Below, piece by piece: positions 1 through 8,156 of a stretch of 64,000 bases of DNA. Source of the stretch: Nitrososphaeraceae archaeon. GTDB taxonomy: Archaea > Thermoproteota > Nitrososphaeria > Nitrososphaerales > Nitrososphaeraceae. The stretch spans positions 124,001 to 188,000 of the forward strand of contig JALDRC010000006.1 of NCBI GenBank assembly GCA_031316115.1, written 5' to 3'. Position 1 is the stretch's first letter, and each line of letters begins with the position of its first letter. The notes below the pieces were generated by a model that made no database searches, was not told the origin of the DNA, and was given only the letters and a program-made list of their open reading frames with translations. Position numbers and translations under genes: made by a program.

Positions 1-843
1 GCAAATTCAAAATGGCTAGATCCCAAAACTGGTCTAGAAATGAAATGTCCAGCACCTTATGAAGATAAGAATTGTCCAACAGCCACTGAAATGATGATTG
101 TTCCAAAAGAAGAGGGAGCATTTGAACCCTTCAGAGAATTTATGATATTCTATGCAGACTTTCAAGAACTATTTGACAGGAATGGAAATCCTATAATGAT
201 GCAGGCTCCTAATTTGGAAGATATTAATGCAGCTAACCTATTCAGGGATCCCAATGCACAAAATTTGCTGAATCTCAATGCACATTCACCTGCTAGTCTT
301 CATGATCATGGAGTGATGTCCATAAATTATAGAAATGAACCTTTGTGGGAAAGAATCAATGCTACATTATTACCCGATACAGATCCTAATCATAATCCCA
401 TAGACTTTGCAAAAGATCCAGCGTATCTTTTAAGCTCTACTGCCCATGGTGATCCATCAACCCACATCTTTAAAGCATATTCAAATGAGCCTATAAAGAT
501 AAGATTACTTGCCCAATCACATGAAGAAATGCATAGTTTTGTACTAAATGGTCTGCATTCTGCAGGAATGGACGAAAAGTTTGTTCCACCATGGTTAGGA
601 TTACAGGCACAGACGATAACTGCAGCTGAACAGTTCAATTTTGACTTTATTGCGCCTACTGCAGTAATGGAAAGAAATGACTATATGTACGGATCCAGTC
701 CAACAAATGACATTTTCAATGGAATGTGGGGTCTGATAAGAATATGGTGTAATCCAAATAGTTTGGAAGCAGATCCGCAGTTTGGTGATGGTAAAGTGGA
801 ACTTGCACCCCTCCCAGGCATAGAGCAAATTGGGATGTGCTAG
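1..843 (+). CDS. MnxG-like multicopper oxidase, N-terminal segment (partial, open at left edge)
   Basis: The frame is open from base 1 through the ATG at 40, so the gene begins outside the window. The protein reads as one or two cupredoxin-like folds of the large MnxG-type multicopper oxidase family. A segment HSPASLHDHG leads into INYRNEP, a HGDPSTHIFKAYSNEP strand follows, then MHSFVLNGLH, then NDYMYG...FNGMWGLIRIW, which corresponds to the family's GDYLYH...GMWGxxRV strand. The usual His-Cys-His copper ligands of that strand are not visible here. INYR(N/S)EP, HGDP and GMWG/GAWG recur in the open reading frame starting at 1253, so both probably belong to one ancestral gene. The frame ends at 843; one base fewer in the GGG at about 833-836 would continue it as GCASDPVNALGD. 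Function as an active oxidase is uncertain. Confidence 0.7.
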   Translation, partial: ANSKWLDPKTGLEMKCPAPYEDKNCPTATEMMIVPKEEGAFEPFREFMIFYADFQELFDRNGNPIMMQAPNLEDINAANLFRDPNAQNLLNLNAHSPASLHDHGVMSINYRNEPLWERINATLLPDTDPNHNPIDFAKDPAYLLSSTAHGDPSTHIFKAYSNEPIKIRLLAQSHEEMHSFVLNGLHSAGMDEKFVPPWLGLQAQTITAAEQFNFDFIAPTAVMERNDYMYGSSPTNDIFNGMWGLIRIWCNPNSLEADPQFGDGKVELAPLPGIEQIGMC

Positions 844-1252
844 TGATCCTGTCAATGCTTTAGGTGATGAGGGAAATAATGATAACGGCAATATCAATGT
901 CGATATGATTGGAAATGATGGGAAATATACAACATTGCTAACCAAGGGAATAATCTGCAGATAGGAAGCAATGCTATTGACTTTGTAAGTAGTACCATTA
1001 ATAGTGATGTAGATTCAGCAACAATAGGAACAGCCCCAGTACCTTTGTTATCGATGAAGATGCTAAGGTACATGGATGAAGATCAACTTTAAAAACAAGA
1101 TAAACAAAAAGATCAAAATAAGCAAAAAAGAACAAACAGCATCACAATAGCCAACTACAACAAGAACAAAATAATAGCAAAGGTAATTCAATAGTGCAAT
1201 ACCAGATACTCGGTGAACCTCTAACTGATGAGAATCTGCGGATAGAGAAGTC
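844..1252 (+). pseudogene. Frameshifted low-complexity linker of the multicopper-oxidase-like gene
   Basis: This stretch reads as protein only if the frame is changed several times. A segment beginning ASDPVNALGDEGNND continues the upstream gene after a one-base shift near 835. A second starts near 935 (NIANQGNNLQIG). A third has a TAA at 1090-1092 followed by a K/Q/D/N-rich tract. A fourth starts near 1135 (QLQQEQNNSKG) and passes into ILGEPLTDE, and the frame of the downstream gene opens near 1232 as ESADREVLIPMDK. The pattern is a disordered N/Q/D/K-rich linker that has taken at least four indels. They may be real decay or sequencing errors in A-rich runs; flanking frames are intact over 0.8 and 2 kb, which argues against uniformly poor sequence. 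Confidence 0.6.
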
Positions 1253-3259
1253 TTGATCCCTATGGATAAGTTACAAGAGTTACTACGAGCTAATCCACAA
1301 TTTCAACCTGAAGTACCACAACGGGAACTACAACAACTAGACCAACAATTTGGACGAATAACCACACTGGAACAACCAGAACCACCAAATGGCATACGAC
1401 CCGTATCAATACAAGAGCTTGTAGACTTGAATATATTACCTGAAATACCTACCTCATGTGAACCAGGTGCAAAACAGAGAGTTTTCGATGTGGTTGCTAT
1501 TCAAAAGGATATAATACTAAATGATGATCAAGATAAGATACCACATGGAATTATCTTTGTATTGAAAGAAGACAAGAGTGCAATCATGTCAGGTGAAAAA
1601 CCGTTAGAACCATTTGTGATACGTGCTAACGTAGGGGATTGTGTTGTTATCAATCTTGAAAATAATTTGCATTCAGAGTCCATGCCTTCTCATGATCATC
1701 CCTTACAACCAGGAGAATGTAACGAACATGTTGTAGTAGCATGTCTAGATCCAAATGCTTGGCCAACTTCCAAAAGAGTATCGCTCCATCCTGACAACCT
1801 AATCTACGATGTTGGTGCATTTGATGGATCAAATCTTGGATTCAATATTGTTGAACAAACTATAGCACCTGGAGACAAGATAACATATACATGGCAAGCA
1901 GCGAGAACGGGTACTAATGTTCTCACAGATTTTGGAGATATTAGAGGTCATAGACATCATGGCGCCTATGGAATGGTAATAATAGAACCAGAAGGGGCAA
2001 AATATCTGGATATCAACAGTGGAGAACCTATAAAATCTGGTGCAGCTGCAGATATAGTATTTCCGCATTCTGATAGGCCAGATTATCGTGAATTTGCCCT
2101 GGCTTTAGGTGATGTACATTACATAGTCACAAAAGATGATCCAGATCTCTGTGTACTTCCACAAGAACCGCCACATCCAGAAGATCCTGGAATTCCAGAA
2201 CCCGTACCACCTGTACCTGAACCACCACATCCAGTAACTACCGTAGGATGTAACCAAGATCCAGTAGACGACCCTGAAGATCAAGGATTTCCAACAATAA
2301 ACTATAGATCCGAACCATTCACACATAGACTAATAGAAGCAGGAGAACAAGCAGGACAGCCAATTAATCCAGAAGATAACGCCACAATAGCGTCTCAAAT
2401 ACTGTCACAAGTGATGAGCTCTAGAGTACATGGTGATCCAGATACACCAATCCTTAAGGTTACGGAAGGAACACCATTGGTATTACGAGTGGCTAATGTT
2501 GGGGACTCTCCAAGAACATTTGCATTCCACGTTGCAGGACACCTATTCACAAGACCTGGTCCTATTACTATAGCAGAATCGGATATTCCAGAAGATGCAA
2601 CATTCCAACCTTTCATAGAAAGAGGAACAGCACAGGCAATGTCAGTAGGAAGATCAATTACATTAGAAGCGGTTGGTGGAGCAGGAGGTTTACAGGATAA
2701 ACCTGGAGACTACGTGTACCAAGATATGAAATTGGCAAAATATGTAGAAGGTGGAGCTTGGGGAATACTTCGAGTGATGCCTGCTGATTTTGATCCAATG
2801 AAGGCAATAAAATATCTGGAAAAGAAAATATCATATTCCAACCAATTATCGAAGACCAGCAAAGATAAGTTAGTAGCAAACCTACATCATGGATTCAACT
2901 TATTAACCGACGAAATCGAAGGAAATGATAAAGACTTTTGCGGATATATCATACCAACGCTGTTAAATCACCTAGATGAAGTAGAAAAATCCTATAAAGA
3001 GTACAATAAACAATATTATGAAGGTCAGAACTACAAAGAAAATAACTACCAAAAAGTTGGTTACGTAAATTATGGAACAACTGATTCAAACACATATGGT
3101 GAAAATGATTACAAATACAACAACAACTACAACTACGACGGCCAGAGTGAATACAATAGTGAATATAACTACGGTGAAAATGATTACAAATACAAACTAA
3201 AGGAGATAGAAATGTTTAAGGAGTTAATAAGGAATATAGCATATACACTCTGTCCTTAA
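1253..3259 (+). CDS. MnxG-like multicopper oxidase, C-terminal segment with Tyr/Asn-rich tail
   Basis: The TTG at 1253 is only a nominal start; coding sense continues upstream through a frameshift. Two cupredoxin-like regions are visible. The first (about residues 100-250) holds MPSHDHP, RVSLHPDNLIYD and LTDFGDIR..RHHGAYGMVIIEP, the last like the family strand that normally carries copper-binding histidines. A P/E/H-rich hinge at about 300-330 follows. The second (about 345-500) holds INYRSEP, HGDPDTPILK, AFHVAGHLF and GDYVYQDM...GGAWGILRV. Canonical His-Cys-His ligands are not evident in the second region. Residues 570-650 form a tyrosine/asparagine-rich disordered tail with two copies of YGENDYKYN/K. 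No secretion signal is visible, which fits a 5'-truncated part. It may be a broken gene or a downstream subunit. Confidence 0.7.
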   Translation: MIPMDKLQELLRANPQFQPEVPQRELQQLDQQFGRITTLEQPEPPNGIRPVSIQELVDLNILPEIPTSCEPGAKQRVFDVVAIQKDIILNDDQDKIPHGIIFVLKEDKSAIMSGEKPLEPFVIRANVGDCVVINLENNLHSESMPSHDHPLQPGECNEHVVVACLDPNAWPTSKRVSLHPDNLIYDVGAFDGSNLGFNIVEQTIAPGDKITYTWQAARTGTNVLTDFGDIRGHRHHGAYGMVIIEPEGAKYLDINSGEPIKSGAAADIVFPHSDRPDYREFALALGDVHYIVTKDDPDLCVLPQEPPHPEDPGIPEPVPPVPEPPHPVTTVGCNQDPVDDPEDQGFPTINYRSEPFTHRLIEAGEQAGQPINPEDNATIASQILSQVMSSRVHGDPDTPILKVTEGTPLVLRVANVGDSPRTFAFHVAGHLFTRPGPITIAESDIPEDATFQPFIERGTAQAMSVGRSITLEAVGGAGGLQDKPGDYVYQDMKLAKYVEGGAWGILRVMPADFDPMKAIKYLEKKISYSNQLSKTSKDKLVANLHHGFNLLTDEIEGNDKDFCGYIIPTLLNHLDEVEKSYKEYNKQYYEGQNYKENNYQKVGYVNYGTTDSNTYGENDYKYNNNYNYDGQSEYNSEYNYGENDYKYKLKEIEMFKELIRNIAYTLCP

Positions 3260-3261
3260 CC

Positions 3262-3273
3262 TTTTTATTTTTT
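3262..3273 (+). terminator. T-rich terminator after the oxidase-like gene
   Basis: A run of T broken by a single A starts two bases after the TAA at 3257-3259. Archaeal transcription commonly terminates at such non-template T tracts without a hairpin. Position and composition are the only evidence. Confidence 0.4.
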
Positions 3274-3726
3274 ATAGTCAGCTCTCTGACAACTCAATAA
3301 AACATTTTTTTGCCAATCATTTCAAAACAAAAGACAAAAGATCTTTTTGAAATCCATAAAACCTAATATATATACTAAATTAAGAAACATAATATTTCTT
3401 ATTTATCAGGATTAAAAATCTTAAGAATTGTATACATCTATTGTAATGTCGTGTATTTTTTTAATTATTATCTTTCAAACAAATTAATTCATGTATTCAA
3501 AGTTTTGATCACTAGGTAAGTTGAATAAGGAATAGTGACGTAATAATACTAGCATTTTTATGCAATATAATATGATGTTCAACCGCTCAGTTTTAATTCA
3601 ATTCCATGGAAGGATAGAAAATAAGATTTAGAAAGAAACCAAGAACCTTGAAGAGGTAATAAAAATAAATGAAAACATTGTAATCTAATCCAATTGTAAG
3701 AACATGCTTTAAAAAAGGTGTGTATA
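3274..3726. other. Intergenic, no feature recognised
   Basis: About 450 bases of AT-rich sequence with no open frame that looks coding. AAAAAAGGTG just before 3727 is a weak ribosome-binding-site candidate for the small gene that follows. Confidence 0.4.
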
Positions 3727-3852
3727 ATGAATGGTCTTACAAATACTCAAGTCGCCATCCTTGTTCTCATTGTATTATTATTGATACTCTATGGCATAAT
3801 GATTAGAAGCATCTTAAATAGATGCATTTATTTGTGCAATAGAGTAAGTTAG
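3727..3852 (+). CDS. Small single-pass membrane protein (41 aa)
   Basis: A short ATG-started frame encodes a protein with one strongly hydrophobic segment, TQVAILVLIVLLLILYGIMI, followed by a basic, cysteine-containing tail (RSILNRCIYLCNRV). It ends three bases before the ATG of the next gene at 3856, and a GGTG motif lies just upstream of its own start, so the two are probably cotranscribed. I do not recognise the family; a small membrane anchor or partner of the downstream protein is only inference. Confidence 0.5.
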   Translation: MNGLTNTQVAILVLIVLLLILYGIMIRSILNRCIYLCNRVS

Positions 3853-3855
3853 CAT

Positions 3856-4218
3856 ATGAGTTTTAAGAAAGAGTTTATAGTATCAAAAATTGAGATTCCT
3901 GAAGATAAAAGTTCTTATGTTTACGTATCAATTTATTCTAAGGGTAATTTTTATCCAAGTAGAAGGCAGCAAGGGTTTCCCGAAAACCAGTTTGGAGTGG
4001 CGGCAATACCTATTACTTCTTTCGATGATTTGAAAAATTTACCCAAAAAGATATCAGATGCTATAGACAGTGCATTTGGTGGTGGTAAAAATAACATATC
4101 AGCAGAATCGACCATATTGAAAATGAATGCTAGAGAATTTAACGAACTCGGGATAAAGACAGGAGATAAGGTTATGGTAGAAATTAAGATATCTGATAGG
4201 AATGATATCCAACCCTAA
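3856..4218 (+). CDS. Hypothetical protein with AbrB-like C-terminal segment (120 aa)
   Basis: A soluble protein of 120 residues without signal or membrane segment. The N-terminal half is beta-rich (SSYVYVSIYSKGNFY) and is followed by a helix around residues 55-75 with a GGG break. The last 30 residues, ILKMNAREFNELGIKTGDKV, resemble the swapped-hairpin strand seen in AbrB/MazE-type and CDC48-N-like domains, where a GI.xGDxV turn precedes the last strand. That is a weak pattern match, so DNA binding is only a possibility. It lies directly behind the small membrane protein at 3727. Confidence 0.6.
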   Translation: MSFKKEFIVSKIEIPEDKSSYVYVSIYSKGNFYPSRRQQGFPENQFGVAAIPITSFDDLKNLPKKISDAIDSAFGGGKNNISAESTILKMNAREFNELGIKTGDKVMVEIKISDRNDIQP

Positions 4219-4668
4219 AAAGTTCAATGATACAAGATAGAGTTACTAATATTATTTAAGTATCTGACAAAACCTTCCTCTGGTAATGATACAAATTTTG
4301 CTACTAGTTTGAACTGATTTCTTATATTATTAAAATAGAGATAATGATATTGGGGAAAATTAACTGAGATAAAAAATAAACTTCATCTAGCCTACAATAC
4401 ATTTTGTTTAATCGGTAAACATATTTTCATATAGAAAAATCATCAGCTCATGAATTATTGCTTTATAGTTATATTCTATTATATACTCTAATGAATAATG
4501 CAGATGAATATTTCAATAAGTTACTAGAAAATTCAAAATAATGTATTAATCCCGGTCGAATGTCAACTTCCTTACCATATATAAAGTCAATAAACTGAGT
4601 TAATAGTCCAATTCCCAAGATTGAGATTGCATTATGACGTCCTTTTCACCCATATTCTCCCTATTTAT
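4219..4668. other. Intergenic, no feature recognised
   Basis: AT-rich sequence between the 3856 gene and the decayed minus-strand gene. No coding frame, repeat or RNA motif stood out. Confidence 0.35.
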
Positions 4669-5100
4669 TTAGTCAAAAGAAAGTTTCTTGGCAAGCAAAT
4701 CTAATACATCTTTTTCTGAATAAATAGTCTGAACAATCATCTTATCAGAATGTATCAACAACTCTTTTTCTTTACATGGATAAAGGAAGAGTAAAATAAT
4801 CTACTTCTATCAATAAAGTATATCCGTATGTGGAATCAATTTTTGCATTATCCAAGCAATATTGTAATACTTTTCCGAATGGATGAAATCTTGATATTTC
4901 ACCAGAATCTAATTGTGTTCAATATTTAGACAATTCTTTTTTTGGTTGACATTTTACTTACCAGATATAACCCTATTGTTATTTTTCCTATTTAGCAGTA
5001 GAAAAATATCTTTTATAAATATCTCTGATGGCATTGTATTCAGTTCCAATAGTAGATTATTAATAGATCTAAAGTCTTGGGTAAATAACAATAAAGAAAT
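4669..5100 (-). pseudogene. Decayed gene of unknown family
   Basis: On the minus strand protein-like text appears in pieces. The C-terminal part reads KEKELLIHSDKMIVQTIYSE and ends SFD at the stop 4669-4671. One frameshift upstream it continues as RFHPFGKVLQYCLDNAKIDS and GYTLLIEVDYF. Further upstream are EYNAIRDIYKRYFSTAK and a TAG. At least two stops and two frame changes separate the pieces, and no intact start is visible. The 68-codon plus-strand frame at 4913-5119 is the antisense shadow of this remnant. Confidence 0.4.
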
Positions 5101-5362
5101 AAAGTGTTTTCTTGATTGATAAAAATAAAAATATTATAGCAAGTTTTCACATATATTTAAAATCTAAGAAGCATTTAACATTTCCTTAAAGATAAGAAAA
5201 TTTTATAGTTTAGATGAAATAAATCTTAAAATTGAGCACTCAATATAATGGAACATTGAATCATATTTCTACTTTATTTATTATTGTAATAGGTCATATT
5301 TGATTTGTTTTATTTAATCTTTTAATAAAAAAAATGACGTGGATATAATTGATTATAGTTCA

Positions 5363-5575
5363 TCATACCATTTCTATAGCTAATTTTTTGTCCAATTCTT
5401 TCATTCGTAATTGATTTTTTGTCTTTATAGCAAAAAATATTGCAGCTCCACCCAATACCAGACTTGCAATTGCAAATGCTGGATTAGCTGTCATCATACC
5501 CATTCCTGTTGCTCCAAATGTTCCACCCAAAAGTCCATAAGTTATGTTTTTTATGAAATTCATATGATATAACAT
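5363..5575 (-). CDS. Small glycine-rich membrane protein (66-70 aa)
   Basis: A two-segment hydrophobic protein: residues 10-30 are glycine-rich (YGLLGGTFGATGMGMM) and residues 32-50 (AFAIASLVLGGAAIFFAI) form a second membrane span, followed by a charged KTKNQLRMKELDKKLAIE tail. The second methionine, MNFIKN at 5563, is the likelier start because the first four residues add nothing conserved-looking. It stands alone between noncoding stretches. No family is recognised. Confidence 0.55.
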   Translation of the reverse strand: MLYHMNFIKNITYGLLGGTFGATGMGMMTANPAFAIASLVLGGAAIFFAIKTKNQLRMKELDKKLAIEMV

Positions 5576-6007
5576 AATTTCTCAATATATAAACTAGTGG
5601 TAATTCAAAATTAATAGTGCTAACTTATCATAATATAAAATGAATATAATTTTATTATAAATAAGACCTTGTCGTTATGAATCCCAGAACATAGTATCTA
5701 TAATCATAGAAAAATTCATTAATTTTAGAATTCAATAAAAGGAGATTGGTCTTACACCATGTTTCCTTGAAATGTTTGCTATATTACACTATTTTGGCAT
5801 AACCGAGATAGGCATTATTATATCTACTAACAGGCATCTTAAACTGATAATTAATGCATATAAAGAAAATCATTGTAAAATAAATTTTGATATCGACCTA
5901 ACGAGGTACAACTCTAATTTATAGGATCTGGAATGTATCTTCTAATTGACAGTAGAATATGCCTAAAAAAATAAAAATATCTAATGAGAATAAGATAATT
6001 TTTGATT
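5576..6007. other. Intergenic with a possible 50-codon ORF at 5772-5924 (+)
   Basis: The plus strand holds an ATG frame at 5772-5924 encoding a 50-residue sequence that reads as plausible protein (HYFGITEIGIIISTNRHLKL). The open frame extends upstream of the ATG without another good start, so it may be the tail of a lost gene. Nothing else stands out. Confidence 0.3.
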
Positions 6008-7408
6008 TTATTTTAGTTCTAATCTGCCAAGTAATAATCTAAGTGTATCCTCTAGTTCTGGATTAAAAAATTTGTATCCTGTTGAGAGTAGTTTTTCTGG
6101 AATTACATATGTATTAGTATATAGCAATTCATCTGACATTTGTCCAAAAATTAGTTTTGTTAGATTTGGATTCAGCGGTATTGATAATTTAGGATTAAGT
6201 ATTTTTTTGAGTATATTTGAGAATTCAAAATATGTAATTGGTTTAGGAGCTACGATATTAACAGCTCCTCGAATTGCTTTATTTGTTATTGAATAAAATA
6301 TACTTTTTATAACGTCTTCTATTGAAATCCAGCTGATATACCGATCTTTATTCCCGCCCAAGGTTATATCTACACCAAATTTAAAAGGTTCAAGCAATTT
6401 TTGTAAAATCCCTCCTTTTGGAGTTAATACTATTCCAAAACGTGTGTTCACTACTCTTATCCCTATCTCACTTGCATGTTTTGTTGCATTTTCCCATTGT
6501 TGACATACTTCAGATAGAAATCCTTTTCCTGGGCTACTTTCTTCTGTTAAGGTTTCTTTAGGTCTATTCCCATAATATCCAATTGCTGATGCGCATATTA
6601 ATAATGAAGGAGGATTTGAGAGCTTCGTTAGAGATTCAGATAAAAGATTTGTACTTTTAATACGACTATCCAATATTTTATTTTTCTTTATATCCGTCCA
6701 TCTTCCAAAGATATTTTCTCCTCCAAGATGAATTATTACATCATATCCTTCTAATTCTTGATGGTTTAATTTATTATGTTCTGGATCCCAGAATATTATG
6801 TTTTTATAAGCTTGAGACTGCGAAGAATATGAGTTATTGGATCTTACAAGACAAGTGATTTTATGTTTTCCTATATTGCTTAGTAATGGGATAAGAGCAG
6901 ATCCTATCAATCCATGTGATCCTGTAATAAGTATTTTTTTTCCTTGTTCCAAACCGATTTTTTCAAAATAAAGATCATTAACTAAAATGCGGTGACGATA
7001 AAGAAATACCTGATTTAGGAAATTTTGAATCTTTTTTTGGAATATCTTAGAGCTTATTTTCCTAAATTTTAGTTCATAATCTATTTTATCTTCTAGAATG
7101 CATTGATCGGATCCCTGGGGTATGAAGGAATGGGTATGAATCCATTTTTTGAATGGACCTTTTATCATCTGATCTTGAAATTGTCTATTAGGAATATAGC
7201 CAAAATGTTTAGCAACCCATTTGAAACTGATTGGTTTTCCAAGATTAATCCTAAAGATAGTTATGGCATCATTTTTTATCCCTCCTTTCTGGCTAACTAT
7301 GTTCATACCACTCCAAGGAGGCATGAGCCTTTCTAAACCACCACTTCGTTCATGATAATCAAAAAGAGTATTAACATTACATGGTATTGTTGATCTTTTT
7401 ATAAACAC
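6008..7408 (-). CDS. SRPBCC domain fused to TIGR01777-type NAD(P)-binding epimerase
   Basis: Two domains are visible. Residues 1-145 look like an SRPBCC/START-type ligand-binding fold (RSTIPCNVNTLFDYHERSGG, then a WIHTHSF strand). From about residue 155 an SDR epimerase of the TIGR01777/SDR39U1 group starts with the nucleotide-binding ITGSHGLIGSAL, continues through HLGGENIFGRW and the active-site region CASAIGYYG (the first tyrosine is the likely catalytic one), and ends with the family's C-terminal DUF1731-like segment containing LLSTGYKF. The same fusion order is known in many bacteria and archaea. The substrate is unknown for the family; sugar nucleotide or cofactor metabolism is usually guessed. 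The start is TTG- or ATG-like at 7408 with no better upstream choice. It is monocistronic. Confidence 0.88.
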   Translation of the reverse strand: MFIKRSTIPCNVNTLFDYHERSGGLERLMPPWSGMNIVSQKGGIKNDAITIFRINLGKPISFKWVAKHFGYIPNRQFQDQMIKGPFKKWIHTHSFIPQGSDQCILEDKIDYELKFRKISSKIFQKKIQNFLNQVFLYRHRILVNDLYFEKIGLEQGKKILITGSHGLIGSALIPLLSNIGKHKITCLVRSNNSYSSQSQAYKNIIFWDPEHNKLNHQELEGYDVIIHLGGENIFGRWTDIKKNKILDSRIKSTNLLSESLTKLSNPPSLLICASAIGYYGNRPKETLTEESSPGKGFLSEVCQQWENATKHASEIGIRVVNTRFGIVLTPKGGILQKLLEPFKFGVDITLGGNKDRYISWISIEDVIKSIFYSITNKAIRGAVNIVAPKPITYFEFSNILKKILNPKLSIPLNPNLTKLIFGQMSDELLYTNTYVIPEKLLSTGYKFFNPELEDTLRLLLGRLELK

Positions 7409-7616
7409 CTTTGGGGAATTATAGCTTGTTATTTTTATTCACAATAGATAAAGAGTGAAGATAATTTATTTTAATTACTGATCCAGATATGAAATTAAGC
7501 ACTATATTTTAAGAATTCTCATTTGTATATCTTCAATATTTTAATAAAAATAATTTTTGATTTAACACATTGTGCACTGAATCGATTTCTATTTATTTAT
7601 TTTTACGTTTAATCTA

Positions 7617-7705
7617 TACCAATTAGCATAACTTCGCTCACAATTATTGTCGTTATTAAACGAGAAAACTATAATGTTTTGTCACCCTTCTTTTGCTAAC
7701 TGGTA
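7617..7705. mobile_element. MITE related to the IS630-type element (89 bp)
   Basis: The segment begins TACCAATTAGCATA and ends TGCTAACTGGTA, 11 of 12 bases matching as terminal inverted repeats, and is flanked on both sides by TA (7615-7616 and 7706-7707). Its first 14 bases equal the left end of the complete IS630-type element at 22938. It has no coding capacity. This is the expected form of a non-autonomous derivative mobilised by that transposase. Confidence 0.75.
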
Positions 7706-7804
7706 TAGCGGCATATTATTACCTACGATAGTATTCTTATTCATAGAAACAAAATATTGGATATCGATATAATCTCCTAATACACATTTAATTTGTTTTT
7801 ATGA

Positions 7805-7990
7805 TTAATGATAATTTACATGTATGAATCCTAGTAATTTGATAACTGAATCTTGATATACAAGTTTTCTACTTTCTTTTCCACGATTCATCTCCTCTAA
7901 TTCTTTAGTCCATGTATCTATAATATCAAACTCATAATATATCTCGCTGTTCAACAAAAAAGTCAATAGTAATCTTTCTAGTTCACATAA
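7805..7990 (-). pseudogene. Remnant of an IS5-like transposase N-terminus
   Basis: The minus strand encodes ELERLLLTFLLNSEIYYEFD, IDTWTKELEEMNRGKESRKL, then VYQDSVIKLLGF, ending at a TAA at 7805-7807. This matches the pattern of the N-terminus of IS5-group transposases (W..EL..MN.GK.G.PF.YP.S), here truncated before any catalytic residue. No inverted repeats were found. It lies just upstream of the decarboxylase gene. Confidence 0.5.
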
Positions 7991-8156
7991 TATGACAACT
8001 ATGATTAGCTAAATATGTTTACAAAATGTGTATATAGCAATGAGTCGTGTTGGAAGCATCTTTAATCTTGCTAATTGTATAAATACTATAGTTTTACTAA
8101 TTCAAAAGATAAATAATAATATATCTTGTAGGATGCATTTTAACGTAGATGTTATA

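Noticed and set aside
601-945. Minus-strand ORF of 114 codons
   Set aside because: Antisense to the clearly coding multicopper-oxidase frame.
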